From Kingdonia uniflora (taxonomy: Eukaryota > Streptophyta > Magnoliopsida > Ranunculales > Circaeasteraceae), in assembly GCA_014058105.1 (NCBI GenBank), contig JACGCM010002568.1:2232001-2296000 (forward strand): DNA of 64,000 bases, given 5' to 3'. Within the stretch, counting starts at the first letter, position 1. Every line of letters starts with the position of its first letter. Below are positions 23,639 to 35,994 of the stretch, piece after piece. The translations under genes were made by a program, and so were the position numbers. Below the pieces are notes generated by a model. It saw nothing but the letters and a program-made list of their open reading frames with translations, searched no databases and was not told where the DNA came from.

Positions 23639-24010
23639 GTTGTTCCTTCTAGCGGACAAAATTTTATGGTTTACAGTTATGCGTCATTCAGTGGACTTGG
23701 TTGTGTTTTGATGCAAAAGGGAAAGATTGTTGCTTATACTTTAAGGCAACTTAAGGTCCACGAGAGAAACTATCCTACTCATGACCTCGAGTTAGCGGCT
23801 GTGGTGTTCGCGTTGAAGATTTGGCGACATTATCTTTAAGGGGAGAGGTTCAAACTCTTTTCAGATCATAAGATTTTGAGGTACCTTTTCTCGTAGCATG
23901 AGCTAAATTTGAGGCAGTGCAGATGGATGGAATTCCAGAAAGATTATGATGTTGACTTGTAGTATCACCTGGGGAAGGCAAATATGGTGGCTGACGCTTT
24001 AAGTCGCTTG
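23639..24010 (+). pseudogene. RNase H of element B
   Basis: The domain follows the LINE. Blocks [24 protein letters not shown] and LFSDHK are clear, and VADALSRLP follows near 23988-24015. The first catalytic Asp (YSDAS in the family) is Tyr, reading YSYAS near 23675. Stops occur near 23837 and 23895. Together with RT it would have formed the replication enzyme. The lost Asp and the LINE both disable it. Confidence 0.8.
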
Positions 24011-24239
24011 CCTAGGGGATTCCTTGCATGTTTTATGGTACATGAATGGTTGTTACTTCACAACATTGCAGAATCTGGTCTGAGTTTAGTTTCTCAGAGT
24101 ACGGGTAGTTTTATAGCAAATTTGAGAGTGCAGCCTTCATAAGTTTCTAGGATTGTAGAAGCCCAGCAGCAGGATGCTAAGTTACAGTCGTGGGCATCAG
24201 ATGCTAGTCGACCAGATTGGATAATTAGCTCTGATCGTA

Positions 24240-25382
24240 GTATTAGATACAGGGGAAGATTATATATACCAGATTCAGAGGTATTAAAGCGTGAGATTTT
24301 GAGTGAGGCTTACGGTTCTTGGTATACTATTCGTCCAGGCTGTACGAAGATGTATCGAGACTTGATGAGGCATTATTGGTGGGGCCACATGAAGCGAGAG
24401 ATAGCTGAGTTTTTTCCCAAATGTCTTACGTGTCAGCAGGTGAAAGCCGAACATCAGAAACCAGTAGGGCAACTTAAACCCTTGCAGATTCCAGAGTGGA
24501 AGTGGGAACATGTGACGATGGATTTCATTTCGGGATTACCAAGGACGAAGAGGAATCATGACTCGATTTGGGTGATCATGGACCAATTGACCAAATCTTC
24601 TCACTTTATTCCGGTTCGCAAAACTTTAAGCCTCGAGGAGCTGAGTAAGCTGTATGTGAAGGAGATAGTACGGTTATATGGAGTACCAGTATCTATCGTA
24701 TCAGATCGAGATTCTAGGCTTACCGACAACTTTTGGAAGAGTTTTCAGCGAGCTATGGATACCAGATTAGATTTTAGCACAGCAGTCCACCCACAGACCG
24801 ATGGTCAGACAGAGAGAGTAAACCAAATTCTTGAGGACATGCTTCGAGCTTGTGCATTATGCTTCAAGGGCAGTTGGGATGAGGACATACCGTGGGCAGA
24901 GTTCGTATATAACTACAGCTTCCAGTCGAGCATTGGGGAGGCACCGTATGAGGCTTTTTTATGGCAGACCGTGCAGATTGCCATTGTGCTGGGCAGAGGT
25001 TAGTGAACAGAGTTTATTGGGGCCAGATTTAGTTCGCGAGACTACGGAGGCTATTTCAGTTATTAGAGACCGATGACTTATAGCTTAGAGTTGATAGAAG
25101 AATTACGCAGATATTCGCAGAAAACATTTAGTGTTTGAGATTGGTGATCATGTATTACTGAAGGATTCTCCGATGAAGGGCGTGATGCAATTCAGCAAGA
25201 AAGGGAAGTTGGCTCTGAGATTCATTGGACCATTTGAGATAATTACCAGAGTTGGGGAGTTGGCTTACCATTTGGCATTGGCGCCGCAGTTGGGTCAAGT
25301 TCACGATGTGTTTTGCGTTTCGATACTCAGGAAGCAAGAACAAGATCTTACTCATGTGATTGATTGGGAACACCTAGAGGTT
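24240..25382 (+). pseudogene. Integrase of element B
   Basis: A 234-codon open stretch (24299-25003) covers the HHCC zinc finger (H and H in the EAYG/YTIRPG region, C in KCLTC) and the core with first Asp in TMDFISGLP, second in SDRDSRL and Glu in QTERVNQ. All three acidic residues are present. One zinc ligand position looks changed (AHG to AYG, and TIH to TIR), so metal binding is doubtful. A frame change near 25000 and stops near 25075-25100 precede the C-terminal GDHVLLK and GPFEI blocks (25131-25280). Confidence 0.85.
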
Positions 25383-25570
25383 CAAAAAGATGCCTCGTAT
25401 GTAGAGCACCCGGTGTGTATTATGGACCAAGAAGACATGATTCTTCGCAGCAAGGTTATTCCCTTTATGAAGGTGCAGTAGACTCAGCATGATCCTAGTG
25501 TGGCTTCTTGGGAGCTAGAGGCGGATGTGAGAGGTCGTTATCCAAACTTGTTCTCGGGCAGAGGTATATT
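25383..25570 (+). pseudogene. Chromodomain of element B
   Basis: The CIMDQEDMILRSKVIPFMKVQ stretch is followed by TAG (25480) where the family has TGG for Trp. It then continues in frame as TQHDPSVASWELEADVRGRYPNLFSG. Only this single G-to-A change interrupts the domain, which would guide integration to chromatin. Confidence 0.75.
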
Positions 25571-25588
25571 AAATTCTGGGGCAGAATT

Positions 25589-25606
25589 TCTTTTAGAGGG
25601 CTAGAA
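25589..25606 (+). other. Polypurine tract region of element B
   Basis: TTTTAGAGGGCTAGAA adjoins the 3' LTR. The tract has two pyrimidines and looks eroded. Confidence 0.55.
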
Positions 25607-27928
25607 TATAGTGTCCCAGAATTTATTAATTTATTAATTTATTTTATTTATTTATTTATTTATTAGTCATACATTATGCATTATGCATCCACATACATTG
25701 TATACATCATGTTTCTGAATCTCATTCCTATTATCAGGGCTTTGAGTTCATCTTTCTTAATTTGTGGTGGCTCGGTGGTTGTTTGGCGGAGGAGGTCCCG
25801 TTGTGGCTGGCTTGATGGGTGCTAGTGTTTGGGCACGTTTGGGTGTTGTTTTTGTTGATGTGATTGTGTGGTGTGATCTAGAGAGGATCTGTGTTAGGCA
25901 TGTTAGGGTTCTCCAGTTTTCCTTTGAAGGGAATCTTTTTGGTCTTCTGAGTTATTCCAGTTCCAGCTTTATTTCATTTGATCAGATTTATTCCTGCTCG
26001 AATAGATTTCTACATATTTCATTTTATTCGATGAACCTACCTTCTGTTCTAATGCATTCCTTCCTGTCACATTCTGCTAGAATAGAAATATCTTCTGCCC
26101 GAATGTATGTCTGTTCGATTGATTTCCTTTTGTTTCGTTCTGTTCGAGGAAGCCATTTCCTGTCCGATTAGGCTTCTATCTTCCTTGTTTAGTTCGTATA
26201 GTAGTATGTTCGATTCGATCTGAGACGTGTTTGGACGACTAGGTTGGGCCTTTCACATGATTCTTGGTTGTTGGATTTCCTTGAGATGGGTATTGTGTCT
26301 TTAGGGTTTTATCTACCGATTCTATTTTATTCCATCTCTCATTTACACACTCCTTTTCACTCCCTCACACTCTTTCTCCAAATTGGAATCTTCTTCTCAC
26401 TCGTTCCTCGCTGCGATTTATTAGAAGTGTTGTGTCTTTAGAAGTTTACTAATTTAATTTTTGTTCGTTAGAGTTATGCATCTGGCATTTGGAGTATTGT
26501 GATATAATTGTGTCCTATGTTGCTTTCTTCTGTGCTTGATTTCCATGCTAAGCATGTGGTGTGTGTTCTCCTTGTCTGTTAAGAGGCTGTGCATTACTGT
26601 GATATTCTTGTGGCATTGTCCTTGATTTAAGTTCCTGTCTTTCGGAGACTGATGTGTTTTGATGTTATGACTGGTTAATTTGCCCTGCTCATTTGGGTTT
26701 TGTTGTTGTGACTGGTGGTAACTGTTTGCGCCTGGGATAGGATTGTTGACCATTCTTTAAGGCAGATGGGTTTCCTATGTGTATGTTGGCCAGGTTTTGG
26801 CTGTTGGGTTAGGATTGCTGACCATTCATTGAGGTAGATGGGTATCTTATAAGTATGTTGGCTGGGTTTGGCGGTCTATGTGAATTGATCATTAGGATCT
26901 TTTTCTAGTGAAGGTTGTTATATTCTTTTAACTTAATGGGATCAGATACATAACAAAACTCTACATCGGCTGACCCTTGATAGGGCTTAGGATTCCTACA
27001 TCGGGTTAAAATAGTAGGTGAAGTTGGGGCTGGACACTATCACATCTATTACCCTTCGGGAGTGTGGGATGGTGTAAGACAGTTTCCTTTGGTCCCTGAC
27101 TTATCCTCCGTGAGGTTGATATTCCTTGGAATAAGTGAAATAAAGTTCGAGGGTTGGCTCCATGGGCTGTAAAGCCTGAAACACTCCGATCAAATGATAA
27201 ATCCTTCAGTGTGATCTAGCTGGAAACCCAATCGTACCCATTGTATCCAATTACAATCTCCTTAAGGTTATTATGCATTAGCGGGTGATCAGCCCAATAT
27301 ATTGATTTATATGGTCTAGTTCTTTTCATAACATCATAAGCATTAATTCTAGGACAATTCAAGAGTCACACCGTATCATAGCATATCATATTACATCATC
27401 GCGGTACATTTCACATATCTCTTACTGCATACTCCTATCCCTTTTTTAGCACATATACATTAATGTCCTTTTTATAGCATCTTATATCACTTTCGTCTCT
27501 CCTCTTTCTCTACACCTGTTATATTAGTATGTTGTTTAGCTTTTTGGGTTATTCAGTGAGCCATGGTTTTGCTCACTCTTGCATTTCCCCATTTCAGAGG
27601 CAGGGTAGTTAGTGGCTTTATTAAGGGCTCAGCTGGGTTGGTGCAGTTCTGCCATTGCAGATTCTAATTTTGTTATAGTTTTTCCTTGTTCGATTTTAGC
27701 TTTTGTCGCTGCATATTTTAGAATTGTTGTATATTCTTAGTTTGATATTTATATATCTTTCGCTTCTGCTTTATTTTTTTGACTGTGATGATATTGTTAT
27801 AGTGAATGACAGAGCTATTTCCTATTAGCAAGGTTATTTGTGGGGCGAATCTATGGATTCCCCGACCTGCACACCCGAATGGCAATGTTTTAGATTATTC
27901 TCTAATGTTTGGATTTTGGGGCGTGACA
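25607..27928 (+). repeat. 3' LTR of element B, with internal deletion
   Basis: It starts TATAGTGTCCC (TG mutated) and ends GCGTGACA, 2322 bases. It aligns with the 5' LTR throughout but lacks about 250 bases after the CT-rich tract (junction about 26415-26445), including the donor-like site. The 135-codon open frame at 25764-26171 is a chance frame in the palindrome region. Confidence 0.88.
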
Positions 27929-27933
27929 GAAAT
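27929..27933 (+). repeat. Target-site duplication of element B, right copy (GAAAT)
   Basis: Matches 17873-17877 exactly. Confidence 0.85.
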
Positions 27934-28560
27934 TAGAACCAAAAAAAAATATAGTGGCCAGAAAAATAAAATCAGAGAGGAAAAGAAAAAAAACAACTAT
28001 CACACATACATAGGACAATAAGATAAATACAATTATCAACATAGTATCATATGGTAATGGATTTCTCATATCAAAATATTGTTTCTTTTCTTGATTTTAA
28101 GGTTGAAGAATTTAATAGTACACCTCTAAAGTCAACCTCACCTTTACTTCATAATCGCGAGCAACAAATTGTAATATATATTTATAGATGTTTTCCATAA
28201 TTTATTAATATATTGCGTACAAACAATTTATAAATACAGGTAAATGGATATGAACAATTCAAATGGATATGTGATCCAGAGGATAACTAGCTTCTGATAT
28301 TTACAAGATCACCTAGAAAAAAATTATTCCAAAAAGAAATTGCAGCAGCTACAAGCGAAAGACAGCAAAATGAAGAAACAAATGAATATGAACCAGATTA
28401 TGCTGACATAAATTAAAAACAAGAAGGAGATGAGCACAAAGGGGAAAAGGAAGATGAAGAAAATTAAAAGAGGTCGGATGTTCAGACTGGAGATGATCTA
28501 ATAGAACCACATATGGGTAACAATTCACACAGTGAAAGAACCTACAGTAAAATTAGGGCA
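27934..28560 (+). other. Exon-like remains related to 14840-15010
   Basis: This continues the locus into which B inserted. The stretches REQQIVIYIY (about 28160) and GYEQFKWICDPED (28248-28285), and a following acidic, Lys-rich part (28320-28500), are interrupted by stops. It may be the tail of the RPA-like gene. I cannot name the product. Confidence 0.35.
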
Positions 28561-29548
28561 ACACATTAATCATTTAGAAAAAATTTGGGTAAGAGTTTTA
28601 TTTTCTAATTTCCCTACGTTTATAATATTATATTTTATATTACAATGCCGCTTCTTCTATTCCCCTCAAATCCATATATTAAATGTCTTTTTCGAGGTAT
28701 GTCATGTTTTAGCATAATTTATCAATATACATAATTCTGACTTAAATATACCGTGTATGCTATTTACAACAAAATGGATCTTGCTTAGATCTGCCAGTTT
28801 TTCAAAAGGTGAACACGAAACTTCTTTTCTTAAGTCTCACCTTTAGAGGAGACATTACTCTGTCAAAAGTATCAACTTTTAACATCGATACAAAGGGTTA
28901 TAAAATATGGTTAATAGTTTGACATCCTAAATTAAAGGCATAGTTTGGCATTGCACATTTAACTATCTATCGAGAAGTCCATGAATAATTCCATGGTCCC
29001 TTTCCTCGTCCATTCTTATATGTATATTGGTTGGAGTGGAGGCCCCAATTTTCATTGGTTGACATTTGTGGCATATTGTCCAAACTCCCTTATACCTTAT
29101 ATAAAGGAATGCTGCATGCGATAACTTCATTTGTACTTTAAACTAAGTACAACATTTATAATCAAAGAAACACAACATTTTCGTCAAATTATCCCAAATC
29201 TTAAGACCCCAACAAGTAGATCTTTAGGATTGTACTTGTGGACATTGTTCCATCTTCGTGACTCCTTGACCAGAAATGGAAGATAAAAAAAATTAAGATG
29301 AAAATAGTAGAAAAAATGGGATCTCATTAACCATAGTCTGTAGATATGCATCTATACAGTTGTTTGGCCGTTGCCAATAAATTTCATAACTCATTGGCAT
29401 TTACTTTATGCATCAAATGCTGCCAAGAGAGAGAAATTATAGTTAAATTACCTCTATTTTTATAGCCTAAGCAATGCAAAAGTATAATAAATCAAAATAT
29501 AAATAAATAACATGAGTTAGTAAATGTTCTTTAGAAAAATATTTATGA
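28561..29548. other. Non-coding interval with a promoter-like patch
   Basis: No gene is visible. CCTTATATAAAGGAATG at 29093-29109 is a good TATA-like sequence followed by an A/C-rich leader-like stretch, which could be a relic LTR promoter. No LTR ends were found. Confidence 0.35.
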
Positions 29549-29553
29549 GCGGT
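29549..29553 (+). repeat. Target-site duplication of element C, left copy (GCGGT)
   Basis: GCGGT here and GTGGT at 47892-47896 differ by one C-to-T change at a CpG, as expected for an old methylated duplication. Confidence 0.7.
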
Positions 29554-30791
29554 TGACGAGCATGTAATTATGACATTTATAATTTAACCGAACATGTATT
29601 TCAGTCGTCCATTATATTTAATTATGGATATTTATGCGCGTTCGTTTGATGGTAGCTATTGGAGAAAGATACTTGAAGCCAAACTCTTAAAGTGAAGTAA
29701 GAGTGTCTCCAGTAGATCATAACACAAAAAGTCAAAGACACAATATATTTGATCTCATGAATAAAAATATATATGCACTAATATTCTTGGAGAATAAGAT
29801 CAAAGGAGATATTGCATCTAAGATCCTTGAAGATATTTTATATTGAAGATATATGCAAAAGTTTCCATGAAGAAAGATCTCTACATTACTTAAGAGAATT
29901 ATATGCAAGATTTTTAGGATATTGGTTGTGTAATATTAAAAAAAATTATTGTGAAAAAATTATTTAGAATTAAATGTATAGTTTCTAAATTTGGGTTCCT
30001 TCTCCTATAAAAGGAACCTTCCCTCTATTGTAATTGGGCATCTCATATTGAAGCAAGTTTTGAAGAAATAAATTCCTAGTTTTATTTAATTGTCTCCTCT
30101 CTCTTTTATTTTATTTTGTAAATAGGTAGCTAGTTCATGTAATAATCTTGGAAATGATAGTAGGTTTAATCCCTTCTAGCTATGACAAGAAGGGCGCCCT
30201 TGCCTAAGGAGCAATAGTTATACTGTAGTTTGAGGATTAGTCCTATTTTACAATCTTCTAAAATAGCTATAATTGACTTTTGGGCTAAACCATAGCGAGT
30301 AAGTAGATTTAGACTATTTAGCCAAAATCCAGTGTTATAACCAATAATCCTGATTTTTGGGAAAAAATGAAAAGGACTCGTTAGAAGAGATTCTACCAAA
30401 CTTAACGATAGTTGAAAGAATTTCTCCTACATATTGGATTTAGGCAAACATATTATCACCAAATCCTTTATGCCTAACCATGGATCTAGGGTTGTCGTTT
30501 ACATCGAAAATGCCTTACCAAAGATTTTTGGTATGAATAATCCGCCTAGTAAAACTACATGATAACTATATTGATTTGGTTGGGTCCAATTCTAGTTGTA
30601 GCTATTTATTTGTTAATTTTATGTTTTATTTCTTTTTTATCAATCGATCTCTTAGAAAACCTTATTCGGCCTAGAAAGTATTATTTTTCCCAAACCTCCC
30701 AGTGGATTTGATCCCACTCATCCATGCTACAATTTGATAACCCTACTTTAAGCGGGTATTTTTCTTGCGGACCACTAAAATTCCCTCATCA
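29554..30791 (+). repeat. 5' LTR of element C
   Basis: 1238 bases, TGACGAGC to CATCA. It carries the TTTCAGTCGTCCATT box (29600), a TATA box (30005-30013), an AATAAA-like signal (30066-30072) and a conserved GTTTACATCGAAAATG stretch (30498). Confidence 0.85.
30005..30013 (+). promoter_or_regulatory. TATA box in element C 5' LTR
   Basis: CTATAAAAG, conserved as CTATAAATG at 47103-47111 in the 3' LTR and on the minus strand of the solo LTR near 9822. GAAATAAAT about 60 bases downstream may be the polyadenylation signal. Confidence 0.65.
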
Positions 30792-30793
30792 AA

Positions 30794-30811
30794 TGGCGTC
30801 GTTGTCGGGGA
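30794..30811 (+). other. Primer binding site of element C (tRNA-Asp type)
   Basis: TGGCGTCGTTGTCGGGGA lies two bases after the LTR and differs by two C-to-T changes from the Athila-type TGGCGCCGTTGCCGGGGA. Confidence 0.85.
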
Positions 30812-32430
30812 GGCATCGTTGAAAACTATTCTTTCTAATACCTAATTTTCTTTGTTATTATTATTTTATTTTTCTTCATTTTTTAGTTTTGAAATATATA
30901 TATATATATATATATAAAGTTTTTACTGCGGGTTTTTGTGCTACAGTAGCGACATGGGTTTCTAATTTTGTTGGATTTTCTTGGAAAAAACTATGTTTGG
31001 GGTTCTCGATTAACAGGTTTCTTATTGGGTGCTCTGATATTTCTAAACTTGTAAACAATATTTGAAGACCTTGTGTTACGGTGTTACAATGCATTAATAT
31101 TCATTAGTGCGGTAGTAACATATGCTATATAATTTCTTTTGGTCTACATTTGGTTGTAAAAAAAAAATCTTTGATTTATTTTACAAAAGTTAGATGCAAG
31201 GAATTAGGAGCTGCTGGTGCTTTCTTTGTTATCAATATACAAGTCTTTCCTGGTCATCAATATATATTTGTTTCTTGGTCATCAATATATAAGTGTTTCT
31301 TGGTCATCAATATTTGTCCTTAACTCCTTATACTAGTAAAAAAATCAAAAAATTTGAAACCCTAAGGAGTTGCTATTCATTTACCACTTCATTATCACGG
31401 AGCTCATTCTTTTGGTGAACTACTTCTTGGATACAAAGAACTATACTTTCGTGGGAAGGACGATCGGAATTAGAAAAAGTGGGGGACATAAATTATGCAA
31501 AGCTTAAAGCATCATAACCTCTATCCTTCTTGTGTCCCCTAAGTGAAGGGGCATTTCATTCCTTTGCCCCCTAAGGGAAGGTGTGGCCACAGCTTAACCA
31601 GGAAATATTTCCTGTAGGTTGGTATTTCAATAAACTTAACATCTAGAAAGGGTTCATATCCGTTCCACCCCGACACTAGGAACATAAAGTCGTGTGAACT
31701 GTACAAATACGTATTACTCTAATAAAATATTTATTATGGTTGGATTGACGTATTGATGTGTTTAAATTCCTTCTCATTCTAACATTTGTAAAGGTAAAAG
31801 CTGTTAGTGACTTACAGGATGTCATCACCGAAAAAGCTCTCTAACAAGTGGGACTAACCTTTAGAGATACGAAGAAATTTGCATCACACAAAAATTAAAC
31901 GTCGTGACCGAAAAATAACTGATAATAATAAAGAGTAGCAAGATTCCCACGGGATTTCATCACCCAACGGATAGGTGTACTGGACCGGGGTATAAATACG
32001 GGTTCATATGAAATGGCCCCAGCCTAGCGCCATAAAATACTTGCTGTAGGTTTGCGGCGTCGCCGTTCTGAGTGCTGACGTATAATAAGGTGACTTACTC
32101 TGGTGTGAGGACCAAACATCAATTCTAAGCTAGTACTAGCACAGTGACGCAGGGGACTGTAGGAGCCAAAACCTTTGACCATCCTACCCTTTTATGAACA
32201 TAGAAGGATATAGGAGATAACTAATTATTTATTCTAAAAAATGTTGAAGTACTAGACTTTTAGGCTTGATTGATTTTTTTATTGCATTAGATGTTAATTT
32301 AATTGTAAAATGCCATACATACAAGATTAATAGAATTCATACGACTCATATTTTAACATCCCACAATATCCTCAAAATCATTTTCAACCAGAGCACCACC
32401 AAAACTCACAAGATGTGTAGCCTTTCCAAC
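30812..32430 (+). other. Leader of element C, no coding content
   Basis: It holds a (TA)n run at 30896-30916 and a 25-base tandem repeat at 31231-31315. Near 32140-32220, ACGCAGGGGACTGTAGGAGCC through GGATATAGGAGATAACTAATT matches the leader of D at 34195-34280. Confidence 0.6.
31231..31315 (+). repeat. 25-base tandem repeat, 3.4 copies
   Basis: Units start at 31231, 31256, 31281 and 31306, each reading ATCAATATA.....TTTCTTGGTC with few changes. Confidence 0.85.
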
Positions 32431-32497
32431 CATATTCATATATGCATACCCATCAATCCTTCTAGTCATCAAACAATTACTACCCACTCTATCTGAT
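32431..32497 (+). pseudogene. gag fragment of element C, left of the element D insertion
   Basis: CAATCCTTCTAGTCATCAAA and the bases to 32488 align with the gag of D near 35665-35695. The match breaks where D begins and resumes at 41405. This shows one gag split by the nested insertion. Only a short part of gag survives. Confidence 0.65.
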
Positions 32498-33610
32498 TGA
32501 CACGTAATATTTACTTGTACAACTCCTAAATTTTTATATCTACCTTGTCATTTATTAAATAAATGTGATACTAATAGTGCTTTTGTTTATATTTAAAGAA
32601 ATTGGTCACATGATAAACAAGTCATAAATTTTTCAAGTTTTCAACAAAGAACAAGGGTGATACACTCCAAGATTGATTCTCATTTGAAGTTGTAAACCCA
32701 AGGCGCATAGAAGCCCATTGAAGAGAATTAAATGTAGATATTATTCTCATAAGTTGTAATATCTATGCATGATTTAAGGCATTGTTTTGGGGATTTTGCA
32801 TTAATGGTGTTATTTTGAAATCCTTCCTATACTCTATAAATAGAAAGGGAATCCCACCCATGAGAGATCATCTTAGAGAGTGTAATATCAAAGTTTATAG
32901 CAATAAAGATTATTCTTTCTCTCTTTTTCTTGTCTTTTACTTTTATCGTAGTAATAGTAGTATAGCAATGATCAAAGTGATGAGTAGCTAATCTTCTTAG
33001 CCAAAGCTAGAGGATGCTCCACCCAATTTAGCCTTAGTATAGATTGTGTAGCTTAGTTAGAGTAATTGCTTTCTCTTTATCATTGTATATTTATATTCCT
33101 TCATCCTATGTTTGACCATAGCTAGGATTAGGAGGAGTAATGAATCTACGTAACCATCTTGTTTGACCATAACAACATAGGTTCAGAACATGGAGAAGAG
33201 AACATAATCCATACTTATCAGCCAGACCATGGTTGAGTAAGGTTATTTATGGGTAGTTCTAATTCACTAAATCACTTTCATCTTTTGATATATTGCATAA
33301 GCCCGACAAAGGATATGCGATACGGGAACTCATAATTTACTTTAATTATTTATGCTATCTCACGGTTACAAAGGGTAGAGTAAAATTTAAGCCTTGGTTC
33401 ATAATCTAACCCATAAAGCTCTTATTTTTTAGCATTTTTCTTTTTATTACTTGTAAAGAAAAAAAACGAGCACAATGTTATTGGATAAAATTAGTAGCTC
33501 GATATAATTCACACCATAAGTCTCTTAGGATATGACCTCGCTTACCCTTGTACTTAACGGTACATCGTGCGCTTGCGGGTCTTTTATGATATCGGTTTTA
33601 TAATCGATCA
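32498..33610 (+). repeat. 5' LTR of element D
   Basis: It starts TGACACGTAATATTTAC and ends ATAATCGATCA, 1113 bases. It holds a TATA box (32834-32842) and a CAATAAAG signal (32900-32907). Confidence 0.87.
32834..32842 (+). promoter_or_regulatory. TATA box in element D 5' LTR
   Basis: CTATAAATA, conserved at 40618-40626 in the 3' LTR. CAATAAAG follows about 65 bases downstream. Confidence 0.7.
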
Positions 33611-33616
33611 AGTTTT

Positions 33617-33634
33617 TGGCGCTGTTGCCGGGGA
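33617..33634 (+). other. Primer binding site of element D (tRNA-Asp type)
   Basis: TGGCGCTGTTGCCGGGGA differs by one base from the standard Athila primer site and lies six bases after the LTR. Confidence 0.9.
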
Positions 33635-34615
33635 CTAACATGCAATTTATCTTTTAGTTGATATTTTTAAGAAAATTTTTCTTCTTTCTCCTCTCTTTTT
33701 AATTTTATTTGATCTCAAAACACTTGGTGCAAACAGTAAATATTGTTTAAGTACTTAATACTTGAGGTGGTCGGTAATTGGTGCGATAGTTTTAGCGATT
33801 ATGTTACTGTTCCTTCTACTCTCCTAGATTATTATTATTTGGACAAAAATAGTAACAACACCTAATCTTTGTGGTATTAATTGGTTTTTAATGAGCTTAA
33901 TCTCCTCCTTTACATGTGCCCACTTTAGTTTTTAACGAGCTTTGGCTTGTAACGAGTGGGTCCAATATAACGAGCTTTTGTTTTAATAATTTATTAACAT
34001 AAGCACTAGTTGCTTTTGTTAACAATTGTTTTATAGCTCGAGCTCAAACTATTTTTCAAATTTGAGAATGAAATGTTGTTTTGTGGGCCATAATTCGAAC
34101 TTGAGCACGAGTTGCTTTTGTTGCGAGCATGAACTTGTGTATTAACTTTGGTAATTTTTTATTCTCACGAAAAAACTCAAGATGGCACAAGCATACTGAC
34201 ACAGGGGAGTATAGGAACCAAAGCCTTTTGCCATCCTGCCCATTATAAACATAAAAGAATATAGGGAAAAACTAATTATGACATCTAAAAATAAAATTTG
34301 ATGTGCTAGTGTTTAGATTTGAATGATTATTTTCTGTATCGGGTGCCAAATTTTTATTAGTTGTACATGATCAATTGGACACGTGGAGGAAAATAGTTAG
34401 GAAGATTACTAGATCCTTTGCCCATTTACGGCCCACCACCTCATCCTAAGCGGATAGGGCGACCACCTCGCCCTATCAATACAATAAAGGACTTAGGAGC
34501 CCCAGTTTGGGTAGAATGTGATCCATCTTGAGTTTTTTAAATTTTAGAGGAGGGTAATTCATCTAGAGTTTACCCAATTGAACTTATTACCGAGTTAGAA
34601 GTTGAATCCCCAATC
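33635..34615 (+). other. Leader of element D
   Basis: No open frame. It shares the CACAGGGGAGTATAGGAACC region with the leader of C. Confidence 0.6.
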
Positions 34616-35994
34616 ATGGCTGCTGCCAAATCTCTTAGGGACTATTGGAACCCAGTAGGGAGTGATATGCCTTCGTGTATTGTGTTACCAACTGTCATGA
34701 CAAACCATTATGAAATCAAGCCTAGTGTGATTCAAATATTACCTACATTTCATGGGCTTGATTCTGAGAGCCCTTATAAGTATGTCCATGAGTTTAAGAA
34801 AATTTATGCACTCTCAAAATGCAAATATTTTACTGAGGATTCCATCCGCCTTCATTTATTTTTATTCTCACTAAAAGACAAGGCAAGTCATTGGCTTGAT
34901 TCATTAGCACCAGCATCTATCAATTCATGGGATCAAATGGAGACCAAGTTCAAAACCAAATATATTTTTATAGGAAATACACTCTCTCTTAGAAATATAG
35001 TTGTTATGTTTATTTAAAATGAGAGTGAAATATTTTACGAGGCATGGGAGAGATATAAAGATCTTCTTTCATAATGTCCCCAACATGGTTTTGAGAAGCA
35101 ACATCTAGCCTAGATCTTCCATCGTAGAAGAACTTCTGAGAATCGTTATAGGCAAGAATCCATGCATAGTAGAAAATTCAAGGACCTTGAACCTGATAGA
35201 GCTTGTGACGAGTTTGAGACATTAGCTGAAAACTCTCAGTAGTAGGATTTTGATCCATAAAGAAATGTTTCTACATCCAAGAATGATGGCTTATATGAAG
35301 TAAGTGAGGGAACAGCCATCAAATCCCAATCAGATACTCTTACCCGAAAAATTGAGGCTATGGCTATAAATTAATCTAAGGTTGTGTGAACCAGGTACAA
35401 CAACAAGGTTACACTATGTGTTATGATGTAACCCATGTGACTGAAATGTGTCCCATGTTCAATGAAATGAATGACAATCAAGAGTACGTAAATGCTTTAA
35501 ATAATACCTACAAGAGGCCCTTTGACACGTACAAGCCAACATGGCAAAACTACCCAAATTTTTCGTGGAAGAACAACCAACCCAGTTCAGGCTTTGGAGA
35601 GCCATAAACCACAGGTCATGATTTGCCTAGGAATCTCATTTCTCAATCTTATCCTCATTCATCTCTACAATCCTTTCAGTCATCCAAACAGTTCCCACCC
35701 AGTCCACCCAAACCATCTTTGAATGACACCCTTGCTCTATTTATGCAACAAATGATGCAATTCCAACAACAGACTTTGGTGAATCAAAATTCTACATCCC
35801 AGTTTATCTCTAATCTAGAGACTCAGATAGGATAATTGGCAAATATAATGTATGAGAGACCACCAGGTAAGCTACCTAGCCAACCTATATCTAATCTAAA
35901 AGGACTACCGGGGTTTGATTATAGCTCAATCCAAAAATAGCTTAATGCAATTACAACTCTTCGCAGTGGTTGACAAATTGATAACTGAGTTGAA
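34616..35994 (+). pseudogene. gag of element D (Athila type), degraded
   Basis: The ATG at 34616 opens 133 codons carrying the Athila capsid pattern: NHYEIKPSVIQ, PYKYVHEF, SIRLHLFLFSLKDKASHWLDSL and INSWDQMETKFKTKY. After the stop at 35015 the homology continues with EAWERYKDLL-like and ESMHSRKF-like pieces. A knuckle-like MCYDVTHVTEMCP at 35415-35453 has lost a cysteine and the glycines. The Pro/Gln-rich tail (35623-35835) reads PKPSLNDTLALFMQQMMQFQQQ. The protein would build the particle. Stops at several places make it non-functional. Confidence 0.8.

Larger units (their letters stand above)
17878..27928 (+). mobile_element. Element B: complete-structure Ty3/gypsy chromovirus
   Basis: Two LTRs, a primer site, gag-pol in Ty3/gypsy order, a polypurine tract and a perfect GAAAT duplication define the element. 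It landed 10 bases right of the solo LTR. Length is about 10.05 kb, including a 642-base LINE insertion. All coding parts carry stops, the protease has a large deletion and the 3' LTR has lost about 250 bases, so it is not autonomous. The RT active site and integrase core look good. Confidence 0.92.

Noticed and set aside
25764..26171. 135-codon open frame rich in Ser/Phe
   Set aside because: It lies wholly in the palindrome region of the B 3' LTR, has no family motif, and the equivalent stretch in the 5' LTR is not open.
28860..29260. Possible solo LTR with TATATAAAGG
   Set aside because: No TG...CA ends, target duplication or second copy in the window; kept only as a promoter-like patch.
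30896..30916. (TA)n run
   Set aside because: Simple microsatellite in the element C leader, without sign of function.
32490..32497. TATCTGAT considered as part of the D LTR or as a target duplication
   Set aside because: It resembles TATTTCAT before the 3' LTR, but that stretch belongs to the polypurine tract region, and neither reading gives a matching duplication on the right.
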